A stretch of DNA of 64,000 nt, from the NCBI RefSeq assembly GCF_015711605.1, contig NZ_JABTEZ010000002.1:1736001-1800000 (forward strand). Reading direction: 5' to 3'. Below the pieces are notes generated by a model, which had not been told where the DNA came from, searched no databases, and worked only from the letters and a program-made list of their open reading frames with translations. Within the stretch, counting starts at the first letter, position 1, and the number at the start of each line of letters is the position of its first letter. Both the position numbers and the translations under genes were made by a program. This DNA is from Planomonospora sp. ID67723 (GTDB lineage Bacteria; Actinomycetota; Actinomycetes; Streptosporangiales; Streptosporangiaceae). Of the stretch, positions 34,229 through 46,200 are shown in pieces.

Positions 34229-37200
34229 ATGAAGACGATGTTCGGTGACGGTTTCGCGCTGCCTCTGACCGGAGCGCAGACGGGAATCTGGCTGGCCCAG
34301 CAGATCGAGCCGGACAGCCCGGCCTACACCATCGGCTGCTACGTCGAGCTTCCCGGACCCGTCCGGGGACGGGCGGACACCGCCACCGAACGGCAGGCGC
34401 CCGACGTGTCCCGGCTGGCCGCCGCGGTGCGCCGTGCCGTACGGGAGGCCGAGCCCCTGCACGCGGTCTTCGTCGAAGACGGAGGGAAGCCCGCCCAGGT
34501 GCTCCGCGCGCCCGGTGACTGGTCACCCGCGGTGGTGGACCTGGCGGAAGAGGCCGATCCGGAGGCGGCGGCCCGCGCCTGGATGGACGCCGACCTCGCC
34601 TCGGCCGGCCGCGCGACCGATCTCGCCCGCGGTCCCCTGTTCGCGCACGCACTGCTGGATCTGGGCGAGCGCGGCCTGTGGTGGTACCAGCGCTACCACC
34701 ACCTGCTCACCGACGGGTTCGGGATCCTGCAGCTCATCCACCGCACCGCCGAGCTGTACGGCTCGGGGCCCGAGGAGGGCGCGGCGCTCGCGCAGGACTG
34801 GTCCCTGAGCAGCCTGGTGGCCGGTGACACGGACTACCGCGGCTCGGCCCGGCACGCGGCCGACCGCGGCTTCTGGCACGAGCGGCTCGCCGGCCTGCCC
34901 GCCGAGCCCGCCCGGCTGGTGGAGTGCCCGCCCGCGCAGGCGGCCCGGACCCGGCGGCGCACCGCGGAGCTGTCCGCCGAGCGCACCGAGCGGCTGCGCG
35001 AGGCCGCCGCCTCCGCCGGGACCCGCCTGTCGCGCCTGGCCATCGCCGCCGTGGCGGCCTACCTGCACCGGGTCACCGGCGAGCAGGACGTGGTGCTCGG
35101 CCTGCCGGTGACCGCCCGTCTGGACCCCGAGCTGAAATACACCCCCGGCATGGTGTCCAACGTCCTGCCGCTGCGGCTGACGGTGCGGCCCGGCACGACG
35201 CCCGCGCAGCTCGTCCAGGACATCGCCGGGCGGGTCCGCGAGCTGGGCGAGCACGCGCGCTACCGCGGGGAGGACCTGGCCAGGGAACTGGGGCGTGCCG
35301 AGGGCCTGCGCGCCCTCATCGGTCCCACCGTCAACGTCATGCCGTTCCACGGGGAGATCCGGTTCGGTGACCTGTCCGGCACCGTCCACTACCTGTCCCT
35401 CGGCCCGGTCGGCGACCTGTCCGTCGCCGTCTACGACCGGCCCGCCGGGCAGGGCCTGCGCATCGACCTCGACGCCGACGCCGATGTGTGCGACCCCGAC
35501 GAGCTCGCCCGGCACGAACGGCGCCTCCTGTCGGTGCTGGAGGCGATGGCCGCCCATCCGGACCGGCCGCTGGGCTCGATCGACCTGGCCTCCGCCGACG
35601 AGCGCGAGCTGGTGCTCACCCGGTTCGCCGGCACGCAGCCGGAGGTCCGGGAACTGTCGTGGACCGCGGCGTTCGAGCAGCGGGCGGCCCGTACTCCGGA
35701 CGCGACCGCCCTGGTCTGCGAGGCGCAGCGGCTGTCGTACGCGGAGCTCAACGGCCGCGCCAACCGCCTGGCGCGGCTGCTGCGCCGCAGCGGGGTGACC
35801 ACCGAGGACGTCGTCGCGGTCGCCGTGCCGCGCTCGGCCGACATGGTCGTCGCGCTGCTCGGCGTGATGAAGGCGGGCGCCGCCTACCTCCCCCTCGACT
35901 CCGACCACCCGGCCGACCGCATCACGTACATGGTCGAGGACGCGCGGGCGCGTGCCGTCGTCTCCGTGACCGCCCTCGCCGGCGACCTTCCCGACTTCCC
36001 CGAGTCCGCCGTGCCCCGCCTGCTGCTGGACGACCCCGCCGTCACCGCGGAGCTGGCCGCGCTGGAGGACGCCGACCTCGCCGAGGCGGCCGGCCCGGAG
36101 CTGGACCGGGCCGCCTACGTCATCTACACCTCGGGATCGACCGGACGCCCCAAGGGAGTGGTGGTCTCCCACGACGGCATCGGCAGCCTCATCGCCACCG
36201 CCGCCGAGCGGCTCGGTGTGGACGCCGCCAGCCGCGTCGTGCAGTTCGCGTCGGTCGGCTTCGACGTGGCCGTCTGGGATCTGGTCATGTCCCTGTGCGT
36301 GGGCGGTACCGTCATCGTCGTCCCGGCCGAGCGCCGCGTCGCCGGCCACGAGCTGACCGACTATCTCGCCGAGCACCGCGCGACCCACATGATCCTGCCG
36401 CCGTCGCTGGTGGCCGCGCTGCCCGCCGACTGCGAACTGCCCGCCGGGGGGGTGCTCGTGGTGGGCACCGAGGCCGTCCCGGCCGAACTGATCGCCCGCT
36501 GGGGACGGCGGATGCAGGTGGTGGTGGCGTACGGCCTGACCGAGGCGACCGTCAACTCCACGCTCTGGCTCGCCGACCCCGACCAGCCCGGTCCGGTCCC
36601 GATCGGGGTGCCGGACCCGGGCACCCGCTGCTACGTGCTCGACTCCGCGCTGCGGCCCGTGCCGCCCGGCACCGTGGGCGAGCTGTACGTCGCCGGCCGC
36701 GGCCTGGCGCGCGGCTACCTCGGCCGGCATGGCCTGACCGCCGAGCGCTTCGTCGCCGACCCGTTCGGCGCGCCGGGATCGCGCATGTACCGCACCGGCG
36801 ACCGGGCCCGCTGGCGCGCCGACGGCAACCTCGACTTCCTCGGCCGCGAGGACGGCCAGCTCAAGATCCGGGGCCACCGCATCGAGCCCGGTGAGATCGA
36901 GAGCGCCCTGATGGCCCATCCCGCCGTCGCGCAGGCGGCGGTCGTCGCCCGCGAGGACCACCGCGGCGTCAAGCGGCTCGTGGCCTATGTGACGGAAACA
37001 CACGTGACGGGAACCGACGCCGGAGGCGTCGACGTGGCGGAGGTGCGGAGCCTGGTGGCGGGCTCGCTCCCGGACCACATGGTGCCCGGCACGATCGTGG
37101 TGCTGGACGGGGTGCTCCCGCTGACCCCGAACGGCAAGCTGGACAAGAAGGCCCTGCCGGAGCCGGAGTGGACCGCGCAGGCGGGCGGCGCCGCCCCGTC

Positions 37201-40200
37201 CACCCCCGCCGAGCGCGTCCTCGCGGAGCTGTTCGCCGAGCTGCTCGGGCTGCCCGCGGTGGGCGTCCAGGACAGCTTCTTCGAGCTCGGCGGCGACAGC
37301 ATCGTCGCGATCCAGCTGGTGAACCGGGCCCGTCGCGCCGGGCTGGTCATCACCCCCCGTGACGTCTTCCGGCTCCGGACCGTCGCCGCGCTCGCCCGCG
37401 AACGGGCCGGTCAGGCCCCGGAGCAGGTTCACGACCCCGGCGTCGGCACCGCGCCGGCGACCCCGATCGTCCATTGGCTGCGCGAGCGCGCGGAGACCGG
37501 CGGGCCGATCGACGGCTTCTACCAGGCCGTGACACTGCAGGTTCCGGCGGACCTCACTGCCGAGGTGCTAGCCGCCACCCTGCAGGCCGTACTCGACCAC
37601 CACGGAATGCTGCGCGCCCGGCTGGTGCGGGCCGATGACTGGGCCCTGGAGGTCCCGCCGCCGGGCACGGTCCGGGCGGCCGACCTCCTGGAGCGGGTCG
37701 AGATCGGCGCGAGTGCCCTCCCCGCTACGAACACCCCGCACGAGACGAACCTTTCGGACGGTGCGGACATCCTGAACGAGGTGATCGCCGAGCACCGCCG
37801 CCGGGCCGTGGGCCGGCTGGCCCCCGACGACGGCCGGATGCTCCAGGCGGTCTGGCTCGACGCCGGGCGGCACGCCCCCGGACGGCTGGTTCTGGTCGCC
37901 CACCACCTCGTCGTCGACGGGGTGTCCTGGCGCATCCTGCTGGCCGATCTCGCCCAGGCCGCCGAGGCCCTCGCCGCCGGGCAGCCGGTCGCCCTGCCGC
38001 CGGTCGGCACCTCCTTCCCGCGCTGGTCGCGGATGCTGGCCGCGGACGCGCTGACCGCCTCCCGCCGGGCCGAGCTGGAGACCTGGCAGGACCTGCTCCG
38101 CGAGCCCGCCCCGGCACTCGGCCTGCGTCCGCTGGACCCGGCGGCCGACACGGCGGCGAGCGAGCGTTCGCTGACGGTGTCGCTGTCCGGCGACCAGACC
38201 GCCCCGCTGCTCGCCGACCTCCCCGCCGCCTACCACGGCACGGTCAACGACGTTCTGCTGACCGCGCTCGCCGTCGCCGTCGCCCGCTGGCGTCATGACC
38301 GCCCGAGCGGCTCCGGCTCGGATCCCGGCCCGGGTGCGGGCCGGGGACTCCTGCTGGAGCTGGAGGGCCACGGGCGCGAGCAGGACGACCTGGCGGGCGG
38401 GGCCGACCTGTCCCGCACCGTGGGCTGGTTCACCAGCGTCTTCCCCGTCCGGATCGACGCCGACGACGTCGACTGGGAGCAGTTCCGGGCCGGCGGGCCC
38501 GCCGCCGGTCGCGCGCTCAAGCAGGTGAAGGAGCAGTTGCGGGCCCTGCCCGGGGCCGGCCTGGGCTACGGGCAGCTGCGCCACCTGAACGAGGAGACGG
38601 CGGGTGCGCTGGCCGCTGCGCCGCAGCCGCAGCTGCTCTTCAACTACCTGGGCCGCTTCCGGGCGGGCGAGAGCGGGGACTGGCGGCTCGCCGGCGACAC
38701 CGAGCCGCTGACGGCCGGCCGCGACCCGGGGATGCCGTCGGGGCACCCGCTGGAGATCAACGCGATCGTCCGCGACGGGGCCGCGGGACCGGAGCTCAGC
38801 GCGACCTGGTCGTGGCCGGAGGGGGTCCTCGACCACTCCGGCGTCGCCGAGCTGGCCGGCCTCTGGCTGGAGGCGCTGCGGGGACTCACCGCGCACCTGT
38901 CCGGCCCGGACGCGGGAGGGCACACCCCCTCGGACTTCCCCCTGGTGGAGATCGGGCAGGACGAGATCGACGAGCTGGAGGCGGCCCCGCACGGACTGCG
39001 GGACGTCCTTCCGGTCACGCCGCTCCAGCAGGGGTTGTTCTTCCACGCGCTCTTCGACGAGGACGCCTCCGACGTCTACACCGTCCAGCAGGTCATCGAG
39101 CTGACCGGAGCCGTCGACGGCTCGGCGGGCGGCGCCCTGCACCGCGCGGTGCGGGGACTGCTGGAGCGGCACCCGCTCCTGGGCGCCGGGTTCCGGCAGC
39201 GGCCCGACGGGCGGGTCGTGCAGTTCCTCCCCGACGCGGTGACCGTGCCGTGGCAGGAGATCGACGCGCCGGACACGGGCGACGAAACGGTCCAGGCCGT
39301 CGCGGAGGAGGAGCGGGCCCACCGGTTCGATCTGGCCGCGCCGCCGCTGGTGCGTGCCGCATTCGTCCGCGGCGCGGACCGCCACCGGCTGATCCTCACG
39401 CTGCACCACCTGGTCGCCGACGGCTGGTCAGTGCCGATCATGCTGCGTGACCTCCTCGCCGGGTACGCGACCGGAGAGACGGCGGTCGACGCTCTCCCCG
39501 CGGTCTCGCTCTGCCGCGAATACTTCTCCTGGCTGAGGGACCGTGACCGGGAGGCGGCACGCGAGGCCTGGCGGCGGGCGCTGTCCGGGCTGGAGGAGCC
39601 GACCCTGCTGGCGCGGGCCGGGCGCGAGGCCGTACCCGGACGTGAGGCCGCTCCCGGGCCGATCGGGCAGGTTCGCGCCGAGCTCACCGAGGAGCTGACC
39701 GCAGGGTTGACCGCCTGGGCGCGGACGCGCGGGCTGACGCTGGGCACCGTCATCCAGGGCGCCTGGGGACTGCTGGCCGGCCGCCTCACCGGCCGCCGTG
39801 ACATCGTGTTCGGCACCACCGTCTCCGGCCGCCAGGCCGCCGTCGAGGGCGTCGAGTCGATGGTGGGCCTGCTGGTCAACACGTTGCCGGTGCGGGTGAC
39901 GTGGCGGCCGGACGAGCGCCCGGCCGACCTGCTGGCCCGGTTGCAGGACGCCCAGGCGGACCTGCTCGACCACCAGCACCTCGGGCTGGCGGAGATCCAG
40001 CGGCTGGCCGGGTTCACCGACCCGGACGCGCGGAGCCTGTTCGACACCCTCGTGGTGATCGAGAACTATCCCGTCACCGGGGACCTGCGCGCTCCCGGCG
40101 GCGCCTTCGAGATCACCGGGGTCGACGTCCGCGACGCCTCCCACTATCCCCTCTCCCTCACCGTGGTGCCCGGGGACCGGCTGGACCTGCGGCTCGACTA

Positions 40201-43200
40201 CGACACCGAGCGCTTCGACGCCGGGACGGCCGCGCGGCTCTCGGCGGGGCTGATGCGGTTGCTCGAGGAGATGGTCACGGACCCCGGCCGCCCGGCCGGC
40301 CGGTTCGACCTGCTGCCCGCCGCCGACCGCGAGCGGGCGGCACTCACCGGAGCGGTCAGGCCGCTCCCGGAGGAGACGCTGGCGACGGCCTTCAGCGCGC
40401 AGGTCGCCGCGTCACCCGCCGCCACCGCGCTGATCTCCGGTGCGGCGGAGGTCTCCTACGCCGAGCTGGACCGCCGGGCCGAGGCCCTCGCCCGGCGGCT
40501 GGCCGCCCGGGGGATCGGTGCGGGGCAGTTCGTGGCGGTGGCGGTCCCGCGCTCGATCGACATGATCGTCGCGCTGCTCGGCGTGCTGAAGTCGGGCGCG
40601 GCGTACGTGCCCCTGGACGTCGAGTACCCCGCGGACCGGCTGGCGTTCATGCTCGCCGACTGCGGCGCCCGCGCCGTGGTCACCACGGCGGAGGCGACCG
40701 CACGGCTCCCCGAGGCGGACGGCGTGGAGCACGTCGTCATCGGCGGCGTCATCGACGGCGCGGAGACCGAGCCCGCCGCCGGGGCGGGGCCCGCTGCCGC
40801 CGACGGCTCCGGCTCGCGCCCGGCCGCGCCCGGCGATCCCGCCTACCTCATCTACACGTCGGGATCGACCGGCCGCCCCAAGGGCGTCGTCGTCACGCAC
40901 CAGGCGATCACCGGCCATCTCGCGTGGGCGCAGGGCGAGTTCCGGATGGGCTCCGGCGACCGCATGCTCCAGCAGGCGTCGGCGAGCTTCGATGCCTCCG
41001 TCTGGCAGATCTTCTGGCCGCTGTGCACCGGGGCCGCCGTCGTGCTCGCCGAGCCCGGCGGGCACTTCGACCCGGTCTACCTGGCCGGTCTCATCCAGGA
41101 GCGGCGCGTCACCGTGCTGGACATCGTCCCCTCGATGATCCAGGCGTTCCTGGCCACCGACGAGGTCGCCGGCGACTCAGCGTGGGCCGCGAGCCTGCGC
41201 AAGGTCTTCGGCGGCGCCGAGGCGCTGACCGCCGGGGTGGCCCGCCGCTGGCGGGAGCTGACCGGCGTGCCGGTGGACAACTGCTACGGGCCCACCGAGG
41301 CCACGGTCCAGGTCACCTGGCAGGACGGGGCCCACCAGCCCGAGTCGCAGCAGCCCGAGTCGCAGCCGTCCGGCGGCGAGGCCGTCCCGATCGGCGGGCC
41401 GGTCTGGAACACCCGCCTCTACGTCCTCGACGCCTGCCTGCGGCACGTCCCCCAGGGCGTGCCGGGAGAGCTCTACATCGCCGGAGCCCAGCTGGCCCTC
41501 GGCTACCACGGCCGTCCCGGCCTGACCGGCGAGCGATTCGTCGCCGACCCGTACGGCCCGCCGGGCACGCGCATGTACCGCACCGGCGACCTGGTACGGC
41601 GCCGCGCGGACGGCGCGCTGGAGTACCTGGGGCGGACCGACCACCAGGTCAAGATCCGCGGCAACCGCGTCGAGCTCGGCGAGGTCGAGGCGCGGCTGGC
41701 GGGCGAGTCCGGAGTCGCGCGGGCCGTGGTCGTGGTCCACGGCTCGGGGACCGCCGCGCGCCTGATCGGCTACGCGCTGCCGGAGCCCGGCGCCCGGCTC
41801 GACGGCGCCGCGCTCCGCTCCGCGCTGGCCGCGGCGCTGCCCGCCCCGATGGTCCCCGGTGCGGTCGTCGTGCTCGACGCGCTGCCGCTGACGCCCAACG
41901 GCAAGGTGGACCGCGCCGCCCTGCCCGTCCCGGAGGCCGCCGGAACCGCCCGGCGGGAGGTGCGGGCGCCGCGCACCGGGCGGGAGGCGCTGCTCTGCCA
42001 GATCTTCACCGAGGTCCTCGGGACCGAGACCGGGGCGGACGACGACTTCTTCGTGCTCGGCGGCGACAGCATCGCCTCCATCGCCGTCTCCGGGCGCGCC
42101 CGCCGGGCCGGCCTGCCGCTCAGCCCCCGCGACGTCTTCGCGCACCGGACCCCCGCCGCGCTGGCGGCGGCGGCCGGGGCGCAGGCGGCCGACGCCGGTC
42201 ACACGGATCAGGCGAATCAGGCGGAGCTGATCCACCTGACCGCCGGGGAGACCGACCGGGTGCGGATGGCGAGCCCCGTCCCGGTCGAGGACGTCTGGCC
42301 GCTCTCCCCGCTGCAGGAGGGCATCTTCTTCCACTCCACCTACGACGCCAACGACGCGGACGCGATCGACGTCTACACCTCGCAGGACGTCTTCGCGTTC
42401 GCCGGGCGGATCGACGCCGACCGGCTCCGCGCGGCCTGCGCGGCGCTGCTGGCGCGCAACCCGAGCCTGCGCGCCGGGTTCACCGGCGAGGGGCTGCCCC
42501 GGACGGTGCAGTTCATCGGCGCCGACGTGCCCTCCCCGCTGAGCGAGATCGACCTGTCCCACCTGCCCGCCGCCGAGCGGGACGAGCGGGTGGCCGCCCT
42601 GCTGGCCGAGGACCGGACCCGGCGCTTCGACCTGTCCAGCCCGCCGCTGATGCGGCTGTTGCTGATCCGGCTCGGCGACCACGACCGGCTGGTGGTCAGC
42701 CACCACCTGATCCTGTGGGACGGCTGGTCGGCGTGGCTGTTCCTGGAGCAGCTGTTCGCGCTGTACGACCAGGCCGGAGACGACCGCGGCCTGCCCGCCC
42801 CCGGCTCCTACCGGGACTACCTCGCCTGGCTCGCGGGGCAGGAGTCCGGGACGGCGCTGGCGGCCTGGCGCGAGGCCCTGTCCGGCCTGACCGAGCCGAC
42901 GCTCCTGCGGCCCGCCGACGACGGCCTGCGCCCGGTCATCCCGCTGAACCTCGACAGCCTGCTCCCCGCCGGGCTCGGCGACCGGCTGCGCACCACGGCC
43001 CGCGAGCACGGCCTGACCCTCAACACCGTGCTCAACGCCGCCTGGGGGCTCATGCTGGCCGCCACCGTCGGCCGCGACGACGTGGTCTTCGGCGCGGCGG
43101 TCGCGGGCCGGCCGGTGGCCGTACCCGAGGTGGAGAGCATCATCGGGATGTTCCTCAACACCGTCCCGGTGCGGATCTCCTTCGACCCGCGCGAGTCCGT

Positions 43201-46200
43201 GCTCGACCTCCTGCGGCGGGTGCAGGACGAGCGCGTGGCGCTGATGCCGTACGAGCACCTGGGCCTGGGCGAGCTGCAGCGGGAGAGCGGGCACCGCAGG
43301 CTCTTCGACACGCTCTTCGTGCTGCGCGACGCCGACGGCGAGGACCGGATGACCGCGTTCACCCGGCGCAACGGCATCGTGGACGTGGCCGGCATCGACG
43401 CCACCCACTATCCGCTCACCCTCATCGTGACCCAGGGCGCCCGGCTGCGCGTGACGCTGTCGTACCGGCCCGACGTGTTCGGGCCGGAGGAGGCCGCCGC
43501 GCTGCTGGAGCGCTACACGGCGGTGCTGGAGCGCCTGGTGGACGGCCTGCCGGAGCGGACCGGCGCGCTCGACCTGCTCCTGCCGGGCGAGCGGCGCAGC
43601 CTCGGCGCGGAGTGGGACGCCACGCGCCGTCCGCTGCCCCCGGCGACCGTCGCCGAGCTGCTGGCCGAGCAGGCGGCGCGCACCCCGGAGGAGGTGGCCC
43701 TGGTCTTCGGCGCCGAGCGCCTGACCTACGCCGAGCTCGACGCGCGGATCAACCGCATGACCCGCCTGCTGCTGGCGCACGGCGCCGCACCGGAGCGGGT
43801 GGTCGCGCTGGCCCTGCCGCGCTCGGCCGACATGGTCGTGGCGCTGTTCGCGGTGCTCCAGACGGGCGCCGCCTACCTTCCCCTGGACCTGGAGTATCCG
43901 GCGGAGCGGCTGGAGTTCATGCTGGAGGACACCGCCCCGGCGTGCGTGGTGACCACCACGGCGGTCGCCGCGACGCTCCCGGACACCGGGGTGGTGCGCG
44001 TCCTGCTCGACGACCCGGTCACCGCCGCGGCACTGGCGGCGCTGCCCTCCGGCACGCTCTCCGACGGCGAGCGCCCGGCCTTCGCCCGCGACCTGCCGCA
44101 CCGGCTGGAGCACCCGGCGTACGTGATCTTCACCTCGGGCTCCACCGGCCGCCCCAAGGGCGTCGTCACGCCCTACCGGGGGCTGACGAACATGCAGTTC
44201 AACCACCGCGAGGCCATCTTCGAACCGGCGATCGCGGCGGCCGGCGGGCGGCGGCTGCGCATCGCCCACACGGTCTCCTTCGCCTTCGACATGTCGTGGG
44301 AGGAGCTGCTGTGGCTGGTCGAGGGGCACGAGGTCCACGTCTGCGACGAGAACCTGCGCCGCGACGCCGAGGCACTGGTGGCCTACTGCGACCGTGAGCG
44401 CGTCGACGTCGTCAACGTGACGCCCACCTACGCCCACCACCTCATCGAGGAGGGCCTGCTCGACGGGCACCGGCCCCCGCTGGTGCTGCTCGGCGGCGAG
44501 GCGGTGTCGGAGACGGTCTGGAGCACACTGAGGGACACCCCCGGGACCTTCGGCTACAACCTGTACGGGCCGACCGAGTACACGATCAACACGCTCGGCG
44601 CCTCCACCGACGACAGCCCGACCTCCACCGTGGGGCGGCCGATCTGGAACACCCGCGCCTACGTGCTCGACTCCGCGCTGCGCCCGGTCCCGCCGGGCAC
44701 CCCGGGCGAGCTCTACATCGGCGGCGTCGGCCTGGCACGCGGCTACCACCGCAGGCCCGGCCTGACCGCCGCGAGCTTCGTCGCCGACCCGTTCTGCGGC
44801 GAGCCGGGGATGCGCATGTACCGCACCGGTGACCTCGTGCGCCGCCGCCCCGACGGGAACCTGGACTTCCTCGGCCGCACCGACGACCAGGTGAAGATCC
44901 GCGGTTACCGGGTCGAGCTGGGGGAGATCGGGGCGGCGCTGGAGGACCACCCGCTGGTCTCGCACGCCGCCGTCGTGGCCGACGGCTCCGGGCCGGGCGG
45001 CGCCAAGCGGCTGGTCGGCTACGTCGTGCCCCAGGACGAACGGGCTCTCGGGGACCCCTCGGAGGCCGAGGAGCTCGTCACGGCGCTTCGGGAGTCGCTG
45101 AAGGCCAGGCTGCCCGGCTACATGGTCCCCGCCGCGCTCATGGTGGTGGACCGCCTGCCGCTCACCGTGAACGGCAAGCTGGACGTGCGGGCGCTGCCCC
45201 GGCCCGCCGTCACCGCCGGGGGCCGGAGCCGGCCGCCGCGCTCGCCGCACGAGCGGGTCCTGTGCGCGCTCTTCGCCGAGCTGCTCGGCGTGGAGCAGGT
45301 CGGGATCGACGACGACTTCTTCGACCTGGGCGGGCACTCCCTGCTGGCCACCCGGCTGGTCAGCAGGGCCCGTGCCGCGCTCGGCGCCGAACTGGCCATC
45401 CGGGACCTGTTCGAGGCCCCGACGGTCGCCGAGCTGGCGGCCCGGGTCGTCGCAGCCGACGCCGTACGGCGCCCGGCCCTGGCGCCCGCGGACGAGCGGC
45501 CCGCCGAGCCCCCGCTCTCGTCCGCCCAGCAGCGGCTGTGGGTGATCGAGCAGCTCGAAGGCCCGTCGGCGGTCTACAACTTCCCGCTCGTCATCCGGCT
45601 GCGCGGCGCGCTCGACGTCGAGGCCCTGCGGGCCGCGCTGGCCGACGTGGCGGCGCGGCACGAGGCGCTGCGCACCCTCGTCGCCGAGCGGGAGGGCCGC
45701 CCGTACCAGGACGTCGTCCCGGCCGAGGCCGCCCGCCCGGTCCTGGAGGTGGTCGAGGCGGACGAGGAGCGGCTCGGAGAGGTCCTGTCCGAGGTGCTCG
45801 GCCGCCCGTTCGACCTGGCCGCCGAGCTTCCCCTGCGTGCCACGGCCGTACGGCTCGGCGCCCAGGAGCACGTGGTGGCGCTGCTGCTGCACCACATCAC
45901 CACCGACGAGTGGTCTGACGGCCCGTTCCTGCGCGACCTGTCGGCCGCCTACGCCGCCCGCCGCAGCGGGCGGGAACCCCGGTGGGAGCCCCTGCCCGTC
46001 CAGTACGTCGACTACACGCTCTGGCAGCGGGAACTGCTCGGCGACCGCTCCGATCCCGGGAGCCTGGCCGCGCGCCAGCTCGCCTACTGGGCCGAGGCCC
46101 TTCGGGGCGCGCCCGAGCAGCTCGAACTGCCCACCGACCGGCCCCATCCGGCGCGGCCGAGCCCGTCCGGCGGGGAACTGGTCGTCGAGCTGGACCCGGA

